Below, in pieces: positions 8,379 through 16,505 of a stretch of DNA of 64,000 nt. The notes beneath the pieces were generated by a model. It was given only the letters and a program-made list of their open reading frames with translations, was not told the origin of the DNA and made no database searches. How positions within the stretch are numbered: position 1 is the first letter of the stretch; the number at the start of each line of letters is the position of its first letter. The DNA comes from an archaeon GW2011_AR5 (GTDB lineage Archaea > Aenigmatarchaeota > Aenigmatarchaeia > GW2011-AR5), in contig JWKQ01000002.1 in assembly GCA_000806115.1 (NCBI GenBank), positions 320,815-384,814 on the forward strand, given 5' to 3'. Both the position numbers and the translations under genes were made by a program.

Positions 8379-8746
8379 TATTTGAAAAACTCCGTCCCCT
8401 TTCTCATTTCGTTTTTGCTTATGAGTTCCTGATATTTTGGATCGTATATTTTGATTATCTTGAATTTTCCTGACGTTGTATTTGTATCAGCATGTATTGT
8501 CTGCTCGATTATATTTGCATGTCCCCAGTAAAGCCACTTTCCGTTTATGTTATGAACAAGAAAAACCCTTACCGGAGCAGAATGGTATAGACGCATATTA
8601 GGCTTGTTCTTGAATCCAAATACGCGGTTCTTGAAATCCTTCGCAGTGAATGGGCTCTTCCTGTGTTTCTCCATGTCCAATTCTTTCGGAAATCCCTGGG
8701 CAGTTGTAAGCTGCAAAGTGTCGTTGAATTCTATAAAACTTCCCAT
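8378..8746 (-). CDS. conserved hypothetical protein
   Basis: 122 residues, soluble, mostly beta by appearance (PVRVFLVHNINGKWLYWGHANIIEQTIHAD). The stretch LQLTTAQGFPKELDMEKHRKSPFTAKDF looks like a conserved N-terminal block, but no named family is recognised. It fits between the Hef helicase (2-base gap) and the Nudix-HAD gene (touching), so it belongs to the same minus-strand operon and may take part in, or merely travel with, DNA repair. Confidence 0.6.
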   Translation of the reverse strand: MGSFIEFNDTLQLTTAQGFPKELDMEKHRKSPFTAKDFKNRVFGFKNKPNMRLYHSAPVRVFLVHNINGKWLYWGHANIIEQTIHADTNTTSGKFKIIKIYDPKYQELISKNEMRKGTEFFK

Positions 8747-8747
8747 G

Positions 8748-10277
8748 TCATCCCCTCTTGAATTCGCTCATAGTCTTCTGATTCATGCCTCTCTGCATGT
8801 CGTATAGCGTCTTCTTCATCTGCTTTTCCTTTCTGTGCGCGCTCCAGTGATAAGCCTCGTCGCGCGTGTCCTTCGTCATTAGTACTATTACCCTGCCTTC
8901 CTTCGTTCTTGCCGTCCTTCCGCTCCTCTGGATTTTCCTCACGGCTGAAGGCGTCGGCTCGTAGAAAACAACAACGTTCGTTTCCACCACGTCCAGTCCC
9001 TCCTCCGCCACCTGGCTTGCGCAGAGTATGTTGTAGAATCCCATCTGGAATTCGTTGAGTATCTGTATCTGTTCCTTCTGGCTCAGTCCTTTCCCTTTCT
9101 TCTTCGCCTGCCCGATGAACTCGACGGGAGCCGCGTCCTTTATCTCCGCAAGCGATTCAGCTATCCTGGAAATCGTGTCCCGAAATTGCGCAAATATTAT
9201 GATGCGCGCGTCCTTGTTCTTCAGCTCTTCTGTTATGAGTTCAGTCAGTTTTTCCAGCTTCGGATGTTCTTTTCCCTCGCTTAAAAGCTCGCCGGTGAGG
9301 CGCACCGCATTCTTCATGTTCTCCTCTGCCATGAGCCTCACAGAAGCCTTTGTCTCTTCTCCTGACAATTTTTCAAAATATTTCTGGAGCGCGTAGAGGC
9401 ATTGTGTCTCAAGAAGAAGCATCGCATGGTCCACCTTGATTACCTCCGCTATCAGCGACATGGCGCCGTATGCGCTTCCTGTTTTTTTTGCAGCCAGTGT
9501 TTCCTGCAGCTTCAGGAGCTGGCTCTTCGTTGTCTGGGGGCTGTTTATGACCCTCCAGCTGATGAGCTTCTTTATCCTTGCGTTCTTTATCGCGGAAAGA
9601 TAGCTGTGCACGGACTTGAACGGGATAGGCATGTCGACAGTTACCCATTCGCTGTTCACTGTCTGCACATAGGGCTTGACGTCCTCGTCCTCCCTCGTCT
9701 TTATCTCTACGTTCTTGATGAAGAGCTTGTCGCGCACTTCGTTTATCTTGTAGCGGTGTCCGCCGGGCGAAGCTGTCAGAGCCAGTATCAGAGGCTCCTT
9801 CGCGCGGTTCATGTAAACCTTGGCTATGTAGACGTATGAGTATTGTCCTATGCAGCGGTGCGCTTCGTCGAATACCACAAGCGAGAAGTCTGCGAGGTCA
9901 AGCAGTCCGTGCTTAATGTCGTTGCGTACGGTTTGCGGCGTTGCGAAGAATATGTCGCCATTTTTGTAGAGCTTGAACCGTTCCTCAGACTTCTGCTCGC
10001 CTGTTATGACGTGCATTTCCACTCCGAGCTTCATCATCCTTTCAAAGTTATTTTTGTGCTGGTTCACGAGGGGGCGTGTGGGTGCGAGAAAAAGCACCTT
10101 CCCTTTCATGTTTTGCATGCGCTCTGCGGCAACCAGCGCGGCTATGCTCGTCTTGCCCATGCCGGTCGGCAGCACGCAAAGGGTGTTTGCAGTGAGCGCA
10201 TTCTTCACGACGTTTTCCTGGTAGGCGCGGTTCTCGATTGTGCCCGGGTTTATCCATGGGTGCGTGACAAAATGCAT
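8748..10277 (-). CDS. hef: Hef/FANCM-type superfamily 2 DNA helicase (stand-alone)
   Basis: 509 residues. RecA-like domain 1: Q-motif region YQENVVKNAL, Walker A PTGMGKT (about 37), motif Ia APTRPLV, DEAH (about 137), motif III TASPGG. The central helical insert typical of Hef/FANCM/Mph1 follows, then domain 2 with IIFAQFRDT and motif VI QRSGRTAR (about 453). Family helicases remodel stalled forks and Holliday junctions. Euryarchaeal Hef normally continues into the ERCC4 nuclease; here the protein stops after the helicase and the nuclease is encoded 1.4 kb downstream in the same operon. Confidence 0.93.
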   Translation of the reverse strand: MHFVTHPWINPGTIENRAYQENVVKNALTANTLCVLPTGMGKTSIAALVAAERMQNMKGKVLFLAPTRPLVNQHKNNFERMMKLGVEMHVITGEQKSEERFKLYKNGDIFFATPQTVRNDIKHGLLDLADFSLVVFDEAHRCIGQYSYVYIAKVYMNRAKEPLILALTASPGGHRYKINEVRDKLFIKNVEIKTREDEDVKPYVQTVNSEWVTVDMPIPFKSVHSYLSAIKNARIKKLISWRVINSPQTTKSQLLKLQETLAAKKTGSAYGAMSLIAEVIKVDHAMLLLETQCLYALQKYFEKLSGEETKASVRLMAEENMKNAVRLTGELLSEGKEHPKLEKLTELITEELKNKDARIIIFAQFRDTISRIAESLAEIKDAAPVEFIGQAKKKGKGLSQKEQIQILNEFQMGFYNILCASQVAEEGLDVVETNVVVFYEPTPSAVRKIQRSGRTARTKEGRVIVLMTKDTRDEAYHWSAHRKEKQMKKTLYDMQRGMNQKTMSEFKRG

Positions 10278-10298
10278 ATGTAGAATTGTCGGGAAAGG

Positions 10299-10306
10299 GT
10301 TAAATC
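10299..10306 (+). promoter_or_regulatory. TATA-like promoter of cca
   Basis: gttaaatc centred about 21 bases before ATG 10323, in the 45-base gap between the divergent hef and cca genes. Suggests a leaderless or near-leaderless transcript. Confidence 0.45.
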
Positions 10307-10322
10307 TGAGTTAGGCGCTTTC

Positions 10323-11762
10323 ATGCCAATGAATCGCAAAGAACTATATATTCCGAAGCGACAAATAACATTCATGGACGTCAAGACCGAAGTGCTGAAG
10401 AAGATCAAGCCTTCCCACGAAGAGAGTGAAAAGGTCAAGCGCTTTGTCCAGCAGCTTCTCTCCGTGTCAAAAACCGTTTCCGGGCTGGACGGCGTCATCG
10501 TTGGCTCCATCGGCAAGTTCACATGGCTTGCAGGCGACCACGACATCGACCTGTTTCTGATGTTTGACGGCAGCGTTCCCCGCGAGGAGCTTGAAAGGCT
10601 CGGGCTGGAATATGGAAAACGCATAGTTCAGGAGCTCGGCGGAAAGTCAAGCGTCAAATATGCAGAACACCCGTATACCAGCGCAACAATCAGGGGATAC
10701 GACGTGGACATCGTGCCGTGCTACCGCATCAAATACGGCGAGAAAATCAAGTCGGCTGTCGACCGCAGCCCGCTGCATCTGAGGCACGTGCTTGACTACA
10801 TCAAGCCCGCCATGATAGACGAGGTGAGGCTTTTGAAGCAGTTTTGCAAGGGGATTGGGGCTTACGGGAGCGATGCCAAGAACCAGGGATTCTCAGGATA
10901 CATATGCGAGCTGCTTGTCCTTCAGTACGGCTCCTTTGACGCCGTGATAAGCGCCGCAGGCGTATGGAAGCCGCCCCACATCATCAATACGGAACGCCAT
11001 CTTGGCGTGCCGCTGCACCAGTTCAAGGACCAGCCGCTGGTTATCATCGACCCTGTGGATGCCGGAAGGAACGTCGCAGCCGTGGTGAACGGCGAGAACT
11101 TCATGAAATTTGTCACGGCGGCGAAAAACTATTCCGACAGACCTTCAGCCGGATTCTTCTTCCCCCGACCCAAGAAGCCGCTCAGCGCACTACAGTTTAA
11201 ATCATTGCAAAACCGCGGGACAAAGTTTATTGCCGTCCGGTTCAGTAAGCCCGACATAATTGACGACATACTCTACCCGCAGCTGAGGCGCACCATGAGC
11301 CGCCTGGTGCAGCTTCTCGAGCATCATGAGTTCCACGTGCTCCGCGCCTGCGAGTTTGCCGAGAACCAGCCGACGATAATCATCGAGCTCGAGGTGTGGT
11401 CGCTGCCCTCTGTCAAGAAAATGACCGGGCCGCCCATATTCAGCGAGAAGCACACGGAAGAGTTTCTTGCAAAATACTCGAAGGGCTCAGTCTATGTCCA
11501 CGACAACAGGTGGGTGGCTGAGGTGCAGCGAAAACATAAGACAGCTGTCTCGCTGGTCAACGATTTCCTGAACGCGCCGCCGCCTGTCCTGGCGGAGAGG
11601 GGCGTGCCTAAGTACCTGGCACCGCTGCTGACAAAGAAAAAAGCCATGGAGAAGGAGTTCTGGAAGCTGGTGAAGAAGGACAAGCCGCTCTCGGATTACA
11701 TGCGACAGAAGTATTTCTCCGGTGTTGTTTCAGAAAGCAAGGCGAAAGCCGGCAAGAATTAA
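10323..11762 (+). CDS. cca: CCA-adding tRNA nucleotidyltransferase, archaeal class I
   Basis: 479 residues, slightly longer than typical archaeal CCA enzymes (about 440-455). The nucleotidyltransferase signature GSIGKFTWLAGDHDIDLF (about 61-78) carries the two metal-binding aspartates, with a further aspartate in YDVDIVPCYRI (about 128). The central RLLKQFCKGIGAYGSDAKNQGFSGY block is typical of archaeal Cca. It adds or repairs the 3' CCA of tRNA, essential here because none of the three tRNA genes in the window encodes CCA. ATG 10323, 10329 and 10374 are in frame; the TATA spacing favours the first two. Confidence 0.96.
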   Translation: MPMNRKELYIPKRQITFMDVKTEVLKKIKPSHEESEKVKRFVQQLLSVSKTVSGLDGVIVGSIGKFTWLAGDHDIDLFLMFDGSVPREELERLGLEYGKRIVQELGGKSSVKYAEHPYTSATIRGYDVDIVPCYRIKYGEKIKSAVDRSPLHLRHVLDYIKPAMIDEVRLLKQFCKGIGAYGSDAKNQGFSGYICELLVLQYGSFDAVISAAGVWKPPHIINTERHLGVPLHQFKDQPLVIIDPVDAGRNVAAVVNGENFMKFVTAAKNYSDRPSAGFFFPRPKKPLSALQFKSLQNRGTKFIAVRFSKPDIIDDILYPQLRRTMSRLVQLLEHHEFHVLRACEFAENQPTIIIELEVWSLPSVKKMTGPPIFSEKHTEEFLAKYSKGSVYVHDNRWVAEVQRKHKTAVSLVNDFLNAPPPVLAERGVPKYLAPLLTKKKAMEKEFWKLVKKDKPLSDYMRQKYFSGVVSESKAKAGKN

Positions 11763-11782
11763 ATTTGGCAGGAAAAGAAAAA

Positions 11783-12124
11783 TCAGCTGGCCTGTTCCCT
11801 GTGAACCATTGCCGTGGACGGAGTCAGCACCAGCCAGTCCTCGCCCAAGCCGGCTATGTCCCCGTTTATCGCCAGGCACGTCTTTCTCAGCTTCTCAACC
11901 GATCTCTTCAGCTCTTCCATGTCCTTTGCCTTGAGGTCCCTGATTTTCACAAGAAGTATGTTGCCTTCGCGCACCTTTCTCTGGAGCCTGTCAGAGTCCG
12001 CATAGTTGTCCAGCCGCTCGACTTCGACAAGCATTCTCTTGTCAACCTGTGCTTCCTCACCCTCGAGCTCCATGTACTCGTCTTCGTTTCCCTTCATTTT
12101 TCCAACAAAATCTTTGATTGCCAT
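11783..12124 (-). CDS. sepF: SepF-like cell division protein
   Basis: 113 residues. The core VEVERLDNYADSDRLQRKVREGNILLVKIRDLKAKDMEELKRSVEKL...GDIAGLGEDWLVLTP is the SepF/DUF552 fold, which in archaea anchors FtsZ to the membrane. An N-terminal helix (MAIKDFVGKMKG) could serve as the membrane-targeting helix. ATG 12124 is chosen because GAGGTGG lies 4-10 bases upstream; a GTG at 12133 would put the ribosome site inside the gene. A double-hairpin element also found before eL43 sits directly upstream. Confidence 0.88.
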   Translation of the reverse strand: MAIKDFVGKMKGNEDEYMELEGEEAQVDKRMLVEVERLDNYADSDRLQRKVREGNILLVKIRDLKAKDMEELKRSVEKLRKTCLAINGDIAGLGEDWLVLTPSTAMVHREQAS

Positions 12125-12136
12125 TTTCTCCACCTC

Positions 12137-12238
12137 TTATAGCTCTACAAGGAAACAATCTGGATATATTTTACTTCCTTGTGAGCTATCTGTGAATCCA
12201 CAAACATGTCCAGATTCTTTTGTGGATTCACCATAACT
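12137..12238 (-). repeat. double-hairpin leader element, copy A (before sepF)
   Basis: Two consecutive inverted repeats. Hairpin 1 pairs ATAGCTC(T)ACAAGGAA with TTCCTTGTGAGCTAT (15 pairs, one bulged T). Hairpin 2 pairs GTGAATCCACAA with TTGTGGATTCAC (12 pairs). The element ends about 12 bases before the sepF start. A near-identical copy lies before eL43 at about 13719, with paired changes in hairpin 2. Confidence 0.75.
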
Positions 12239-12329
12239 ATTACTGAGAATAAGGGCTTTGGCACTATATAAATTTTTAGGTACGAGAGGCGTAGAATCCG
12301 GCACATTACGGGCGTAATTATAAGACTGT

Positions 12330-12521
12330 TCAGGCATGAGGCGTACGGTGCGGTTCATTGTTTTTGCCGGCATATTCATTTAGAAAGTCGATTGGCCATC
12401 TGAGGGTGTTTAATATCACGTAGGTTTCGGCAATACCCGGGACATTCATCTGGGGGTCGTACATACGTCCCCTGAATTTCTGCGTCGCTTCTTCTACCGC
12501 CCGGTTTATTTCGGAAAACAT
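12330..12521 (-). CDS. small hypothetical protein
   Basis: 63 residues (starting MFSEINRAVEEATQKF), mixed helical and soluble, no motif recognised. It fits tightly after UPF0147 (5-base gap) on the same strand and keeps a protein-like composition, but no clear ribosome site is visible. About 90 bases of non-coding sequence and the double-hairpin element separate it from sepF. Confidence 0.4.
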   Translation of the reverse strand: MFSEINRAVEEATQKFRGRMYDPQMNVPGIAETYVILNTLRWPIDFLNEYAGKNNEPHRTPHA

Positions 12522-12526
12522 AGCTA

Positions 12527-12799
12527 TTACACTTTCGCGCGCTCGTTCATCACTTCGAGCATCGAGACGATGTTCCAGATTTGCGTTCTTGAGTATATTG
12601 GTATGTTGGAGTCGTTGGAAACCTCGTCAAGTATGGATATTGCAGAGTTTATGCGGACAGGCAGTTCCTGCTTCCCGTTCAGGTTGTTTTTCGCTTCCTG
12701 CACCAGGTTTCTTATGTTTCTCGGCACGGTTCTGTCCTCGTTGATTTCGTCAAGAAGCCTGTTTATTTCATCCATTTCCATATTATTCACCAGCTGCAT
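12527..12799 (-). CDS. UPF0147 family protein
   Basis: About 90 residues. TVPRNIRNLVQEAKNNL followed by SAISILDEVSNDSNIPIYSRTQIWNIVSMLE is the defining pattern of archaeal UPF0147 (COG1698), a small helical protein of unknown function. ATG 12799 has GGAGGGG about 8 bases upstream; ATG 12805 is too close to that site, and ATG 12781 has a weaker GGTGA. It heads a short minus-strand unit. Confidence 0.88.
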   Translation of the reverse strand: MQLVNNMEMDEINRLLDEINEDRTVPRNIRNLVQEAKNNLNGKQELPVRINSAISILDEVSNDSNIPIYSRTQIWNIVSMLEVMNERAKV

Positions 12800-12805
12800 G
12801 CACAT

Positions 12806-13047
12806 CCCCTCCGGCTTTCTAAGCTTGTTTGGTTAAGTATAAAAATATTGCTTACAGCTCTGTCTTGTTTGTCGGAGTTCTTAAGCCTCGAAAACGCCGC
12901 CTTGTCTTATAAAGATGAGCATAATCCGGCTTCTGAAAAGTTATCCTGGCAGGCTCGGGAATAATGCAATAAATCCTGTTTTTGCCACAATTCAGAAATA
13001 GTTTTCGTTTTGCGAAATCTGAGAAATACAAGAAAAATATCGGTTGC
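12806..13047. other. intergenic region, no gene seen
   Basis: About 240 bases between UPF0147 and prefoldin beta. It holds TATA-like stretches on the minus strand (around 12835-12850 and 12908-12915) that could serve UPF0147. I see no convincing ORF, tRNA or strong hairpin. Confidence 0.4.
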
Positions 13048-13383
13048 TTAGCCGCCCTGGCCCTGCGGCATCATGCCCTGTATTTTTTCCTGGCTTTCCT
13101 TCAGCTTGTCGCGGAGCTTCTTCTCCTGGCTTTCTATTGTCTTCAGCTTGAGGTCCACCTCTTCCTTGTCGTCCTCAAGCTGTTTCTTGACTTCGCCGCC
13201 GGGAACCTTTACTAATATAGGACCGACTGTGCGGTAAACATCGTCGCTCGCCGTCTCGAGGTGTTCGAGCGCCTTTTCTATCTCCCTGCTTTGCATGCTC
13301 AACGCCTGCTTCTGCATGAGCACAGCCTGCAGCTGCTGGTTCTGCATCTGCAAATGCCCGATAAGATTTTCAAGTTCTCCCAT
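13048..13383 (-). CDS. pfdB: prefoldin subunit beta
   Basis: 111 residues: two long coiled-coil helices (about 5-45 and 70-105) joined by a beta-hairpin region DVYRTVGPILVKVPGGEVKKQLEDDKE, the standard prefoldin-beta layout. Four beta and two alpha subunits form the jellyfish-shaped chaperone that hands unfolded proteins to the thermosome. ATG 13383 is chosen because it is the natural prefoldin start and begins 3 bases after the rpoP stop; the longer frame would read through rpoP. The tail MMPQGQGG is glycine-rich. Confidence 0.93.
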   Translation of the reverse strand: MGELENLIGHLQMQNQQLQAVLMQKQALSMQSREIEKALEHLETASDDVYRTVGPILVKVPGGEVKKQLEDDKEEVDLKLKTIESQEKKLRDKLKESQEKIQGMMPQGQGG

Positions 13384-13385
13384 AG

Positions 13386-13511
13386 TTATCGTGCCACCAC
13401 ACGCTTTCTGAACGGAACACGCGCCTTGGCTATTATCCTGAAGCCGCAGTGCGGGCAGCGTATCCTGTCTTCCAGCTCGAATTCCTTTCTGCATTTCAGG
13501 CAAACGTACAT
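13386..13511 (-). CDS. rpoP: DNA-directed RNA polymerase subunit P (Rpb12-like)
   Basis: 41 residues: MYVCLKCRKEFELEDRIRCP, then HCGFRIIAKARVPFRKRVVAR. The CxxC...CPHCG zinc knot, the RII turn and the VVAR-type C-terminus are diagnostic of RpoP/Rpb12, a small core subunit of archaeal RNA polymerase. It lies between eL43 and prefoldin beta, a common archaeal arrangement, with gaps of only a few bases. It is easily missed by length filters. Confidence 0.92.
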   Translation of the reverse strand: MYVCLKCRKEFELEDRIRCPHCGFRIIAKARVPFRKRVVAR

Positions 13512-13519
13512 ATAATCAC

Positions 13520-13702
13520 CTACGACTTGAACTCAAAAGCGCCCGATGCGTACTTTGTGCCGCACTTCTTGCACGCCCACACGCCATTGGCAGTTCTTTT
13601 TACCTTTGTTCTTGAGCATGAAGGGCACTTGTAGCTCTTTTTGGCCTTTTTGTTGACTTCCCTTGTCTTGACCCTTAGTTTCTTTCCGTATCCCACTACC
13701 AT
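13520..13702 (-). CDS. rpl37ae: ribosomal protein eL43 (L37Ae)
   Basis: 60 residues with a four-cysteine zinc ribbon (YKCPSCSRTKVKRTANGVWACKKCGTKYASGAF), the eL43 signature of the large ribosomal subunit. ATG giving MVVGYGKKLRVKTR is preferred; a TTG further upstream would run into the double-hairpin element. First gene of the eL43-rpoP-pfdB unit, so the hairpins directly upstream are well placed to control the operon. Confidence 0.93.
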   Translation of the reverse strand: MVVGYGKKLRVKTREVNKKAKKSYKCPSCSRTKVKRTANGVWACKKCGTKYASGAFEFKS

Positions 13703-13716
13703 GATATCAACTTGAT

Positions 13717-13812
13717 TTATAGCTCTACAAGGAAACAAACAGGATATTACTTCCTTGTGAGCTATCTGTGAACCCAGGCATAAAAATTCTTTTCTGGGTT
13801 CACTATAATTGG
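13717..13812 (-). repeat. double-hairpin leader element, copy B (before eL43)
   Basis: Same two-hairpin layout as the copy before sepF. Hairpin 1 has identical arms to copy A. Hairpin 2 pairs GTGAACCCAG with CTGGGTTCAC; relative to copy A, two base pairs are changed on both arms (T-A to C-G and C-G to G-C), so pairing is kept while sequence differs. It ends about 15 bases before the eL43 start. Confidence 0.75.
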
Positions 13813-13833
13813 CGCAAAGTTTTAAAAAGACGG

Positions 13834-15693
13834 CTACCTCAGCCTTATAGTTTCAAGATTTCTGGGCGCCACGGACTCTATTCGGTAGAGCTTGTGGAGC
13901 GTTCTTGCCATGTCCACCGCAACCGCGCCGTCGCCGTGGTTCACTATGACTTTTCTGGGCTTGTTCCTGAAGTGCTGGAGATACTGCAGAATCTGGTTCT
14001 GGTCGCTGTGCCCGCCCAGCCCCGAAACTGTCGCGACTTCCAGCTTAAGCTCGAGCGTCTTCCCGTTGTCCATCTGGACTTCCTTCCAGCCCTTCTGGAT
14101 GCGGCGTCCCGGCGTGCCTTCCGCCTGGTAGCCTACGAAAAGTATCATGTTGCGTTCGTCGCCAGCCATTGCCTGCAGGTATTCTATTGCAGGCCCGCCC
14201 ATCAGCATGCCGGACGTGGATATGATTACGGCAGGCCCCGTGCTGTTGAGCGCAATCTCCCTCTCCTTCGACGAGCCGATGCCGTGCAGCCTCGGGTCTA
14301 TGAAGGGGTTCTTGGATTTGTGGAGTATGAGCGTCTGGATGTTCTTGGACATGTACTCAGGATATGCCGTGTGTATGGCGGTGGTGTCCCATATCATGCC
14401 GTCCAGGTATATCGGGACGTCTATGTCCGTTTCCGCGAGTATGGCTATTACGTCCTGGCTTCGTCCGACGGCGAAGCTGGGTATCAGCACGCGCCCGCCG
14501 CGTTCCAGCACTTTCTTGACGTTCTGCACCAGCGAGATTTCCCCGTCCCTGTGCGTGGGCTTTTTTCCCTCGCTCGCGCCATAAGTTGACTCGATTATGA
14601 TTGCCTCGGCGCGCGCGTAGTCCGTGAACGCCTTGTCGAACAGCTTTGTGTTCTCGTACTTGATGTCCCCGGAATATACGATGTTGTACAAGCCGTCCCC
14701 GATGTGCAGGTGCACGCTTGAGCTTCCCAGCAGGTGGCCGGCGTTCTGGAGTGTTATTCGCATGTCAGGCGCGATGTCCGTGACTTCGCCGTATTCGAGC
14801 GTTATGCAGTGCCTGATGGCTTCCTCTATTCCCTTCGAGCTGTAGAAGGCTTTGCGGTTTTCCCGCTGGCATATCTGTATGTAGTCCAGCTGCATCAGCG
14901 CGGCTATGTCCCTGGTGGGCCTGGTGCAGTACACCGGACCCCTGTAGCCATATTCAAAAAGATAAGGCACCATGCCGACATGATCCATGTGGGCGTGCGA
15001 CAGTATTACGGCGTCCAAAGTTTGAATATTGAACTCGGAAACATCCAGGTAGGGGTACGGCTTCGATGCCGTGAGGCTCACAGCCATGCCGCAGTCCATC
15101 ATGACGCGGGTTTGCGGCGTCTGCAGCAGCATGCAGCTCCTGCCTATTTCCCTGAAAGAACCCAGCCCCGTCAGCCTTATCCACTCCACTTCCTTGCCTT
15201 CGGAGTAGATTTTCTCGCCTATCTTGTTCAGGAACTTCTTCCGGTAGCCCGCCTCCTTGTGGAGCATCTTCCTTATGGATTTTATCAGCTCCGAGTCTAT
15301 GACAGGCGCCCTGTGGATGTGCGGCGTCCAGAAGGTTTTTTCCTTTATAGAAAGCAGCGTTTCGCCGCTCTTTCCTATAACCAGCCCGGGCTTTTCGGCG
15401 TGTATCACAACTTTCGCGAATTCAGGCTCGAAGTATATGTCCTTCACGCCCGCCTCTTCCGGAATCAGCTTCTTGATGAGCGCGATTGTCTTTTCCTCAT
15501 CCATGACTATGGAGCGGTCGGCGCGAACCTCTATGCGCTTTTTTACCTTGTTGACGATCTTCTTTATCAAATCAGTTGATGAGTTGAAGAATTCCTTGTT
15601 CTTCGTGTAAAGTATTATCTCGCTGCCCTCGTAGCTTATGTCGGAAATCATCGCTGTCTTTGGCAGGTCTTCTTTTATCGCGTCTATTATCAT
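13834..15693 (-). CDS. fttA: KH-domain beta-CASP ribonuclease, transcription termination factor FttA/aCPSF1
   Basis: 619 residues, the expected length. The N-terminal region (1-about 150) holds the archaea-specific KH-like domains (VVIHAEKPGLVIGKSGETL). A metallo-beta-lactamase core with the zinc-binding HAHMDH motif follows (about 244), then the beta-CASP insert, IIESTYG and VGYQAEGTPGRRI, and the late histidine motifs SGLGGHSDQ and VNHGD. This 5'-3' exo/endonuclease cleaves nascent RNA and terminates transcription in archaea. It lies directly upstream of the eL43 operon on the same strand. Confidence 0.97.
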   Translation of the reverse strand: MIIDAIKEDLPKTAMISDISYEGSEIILYTKNKEFFNSSTDLIKKIVNKVKKRIEVRADRSIVMDEEKTIALIKKLIPEEAGVKDIYFEPEFAKVVIHAEKPGLVIGKSGETLLSIKEKTFWTPHIHRAPVIDSELIKSIRKMLHKEAGYRKKFLNKIGEKIYSEGKEVEWIRLTGLGSFREIGRSCMLLQTPQTRVMMDCGMAVSLTASKPYPYLDVSEFNIQTLDAVILSHAHMDHVGMVPYLFEYGYRGPVYCTRPTRDIAALMQLDYIQICQRENRKAFYSSKGIEEAIRHCITLEYGEVTDIAPDMRITLQNAGHLLGSSSVHLHIGDGLYNIVYSGDIKYENTKLFDKAFTDYARAEAIIIESTYGASEGKKPTHRDGEISLVQNVKKVLERGGRVLIPSFAVGRSQDVIAILAETDIDVPIYLDGMIWDTTAIHTAYPEYMSKNIQTLILHKSKNPFIDPRLHGIGSSKEREIALNSTGPAVIISTSGMLMGGPAIEYLQAMAGDERNMILFVGYQAEGTPGRRIQKGWKEVQMDNGKTLELKLEVATVSGLGGHSDQNQILQYLQHFRNKPRKVIVNHGDGAVAVDMARTLHKLYRIESVAPRNLETIRLR

Positions 15694-15780
15694 TTCATTT
15701 CACCAGAATTAGTCGGTGTTTTTTCATCCTTCAATTGGTCCGCAAACAAAAAATCCGTAGGAATCAAAAATAAGCATAAT

Positions 15781-16422
15781 CTACTTGACAAATTCCGCAA
15801 TCTTCTCTTCCTTTACCCATTCCAGGCCGTTCTTGTCGATAACCGCGACGTTTATCTTCTTGCCGCCGGAGAATACGTCTCTTTCACGGGCTGAACGCAC
15901 CGCGCGCACCGCGAGCCTTATGCCCTCGTCCCTTGTAAGTCCGTCCCTGTATCCGTCCTCCAGGACGCCGTAAGCAATCGGTGAGCCGGAACCTGTTGAG
16001 GTGAACTTGTCCTCCTCGGCGCCGCCTGCGGGGTCTATGCTGTATATGTGGTATCCATCCTTGTCAACGCCTCCGAGAATTGGCATGAACATATATGGGT
16101 ACCATCTTGACTGCGAAAGTATGTTTGAAAGAAGTGTCGATATCGCGCGCACAGTTATCTCGGTGTTCCTGGTGAGCTTGTAGATGTTGATTTCCGCACG
16201 AAGTATTCTTATCAGCGCCTGCGCGTCGCCTACCCCGCCTGATATAGTCAGGGCTACTTTGTCGTCAATCTGGTGGATTTTCTGCACTTCCTTGCCCGCG
16301 ATGAGCCAGCCCATTGTTGACTTGCTCTCCGCGCCCAGGACGATGCAATCCTTGCACACCATGCCGACGGTTGTCGTGCCTGTCTTTAGCTTCTGCTCTT
16401 GATGCATTTCCATAAGCTTCAC
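15781..16422 (-). CDS. psmB: proteasome beta subunit
   Basis: 213 residues. A 15-residue propeptide ends at KTG|TTTVG, so Thr16 becomes the N-terminal nucleophile of the mature subunit. Mature Lys33 is present (KEVQKI), Glu replaces the usual Asp17 (GAESKST), and the SGS box near Ser129 is kept (TSTGSGSPIAYGVLEDGY). Beta subunits form the inner rings of the 20S proteasome. AGGTGA lies just before the ATG. No alpha subunit is in this window. Confidence 0.95.
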   Translation of the reverse strand: MKLMEMHQEQKLKTGTTTVGMVCKDCIVLGAESKSTMGWLIAGKEVQKIHQIDDKVALTISGGVGDAQALIRILRAEINIYKLTRNTEITVRAISTLLSNILSQSRWYPYMFMPILGGVDKDGYHIYSIDPAGGAEEDKFTSTGSGSPIAYGVLEDGYRDGLTRDEGIRLAVRAVRSARERDVFSGGKKINVAVIDKNGLEWVKEEKIAEFVK

Positions 16423-16475
16423 CTAAACACTTAGAAGATGTAAAACAATAGAATACTAACAAATATCGCAGTGAA

Positions 16476-16483
16476 GTATTTAA
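16476..16483 (+). promoter_or_regulatory. TATA-like promoter of the ORF at 16506
   Basis: gtatttaag lies about 25 bases before ATG 16506, in the divergent gap with psmB. Confidence 0.45.
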
Positions 16484-16505
16484 GCTTAATTTCAATAATC
16501 CGAAT

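Noticed and set aside
12137-12379. 80-residue minus-strand frame across the sepF upstream region
   Set aside because: It runs through the double-hairpin element and has unnatural composition; the hairpins explain the sequence better.
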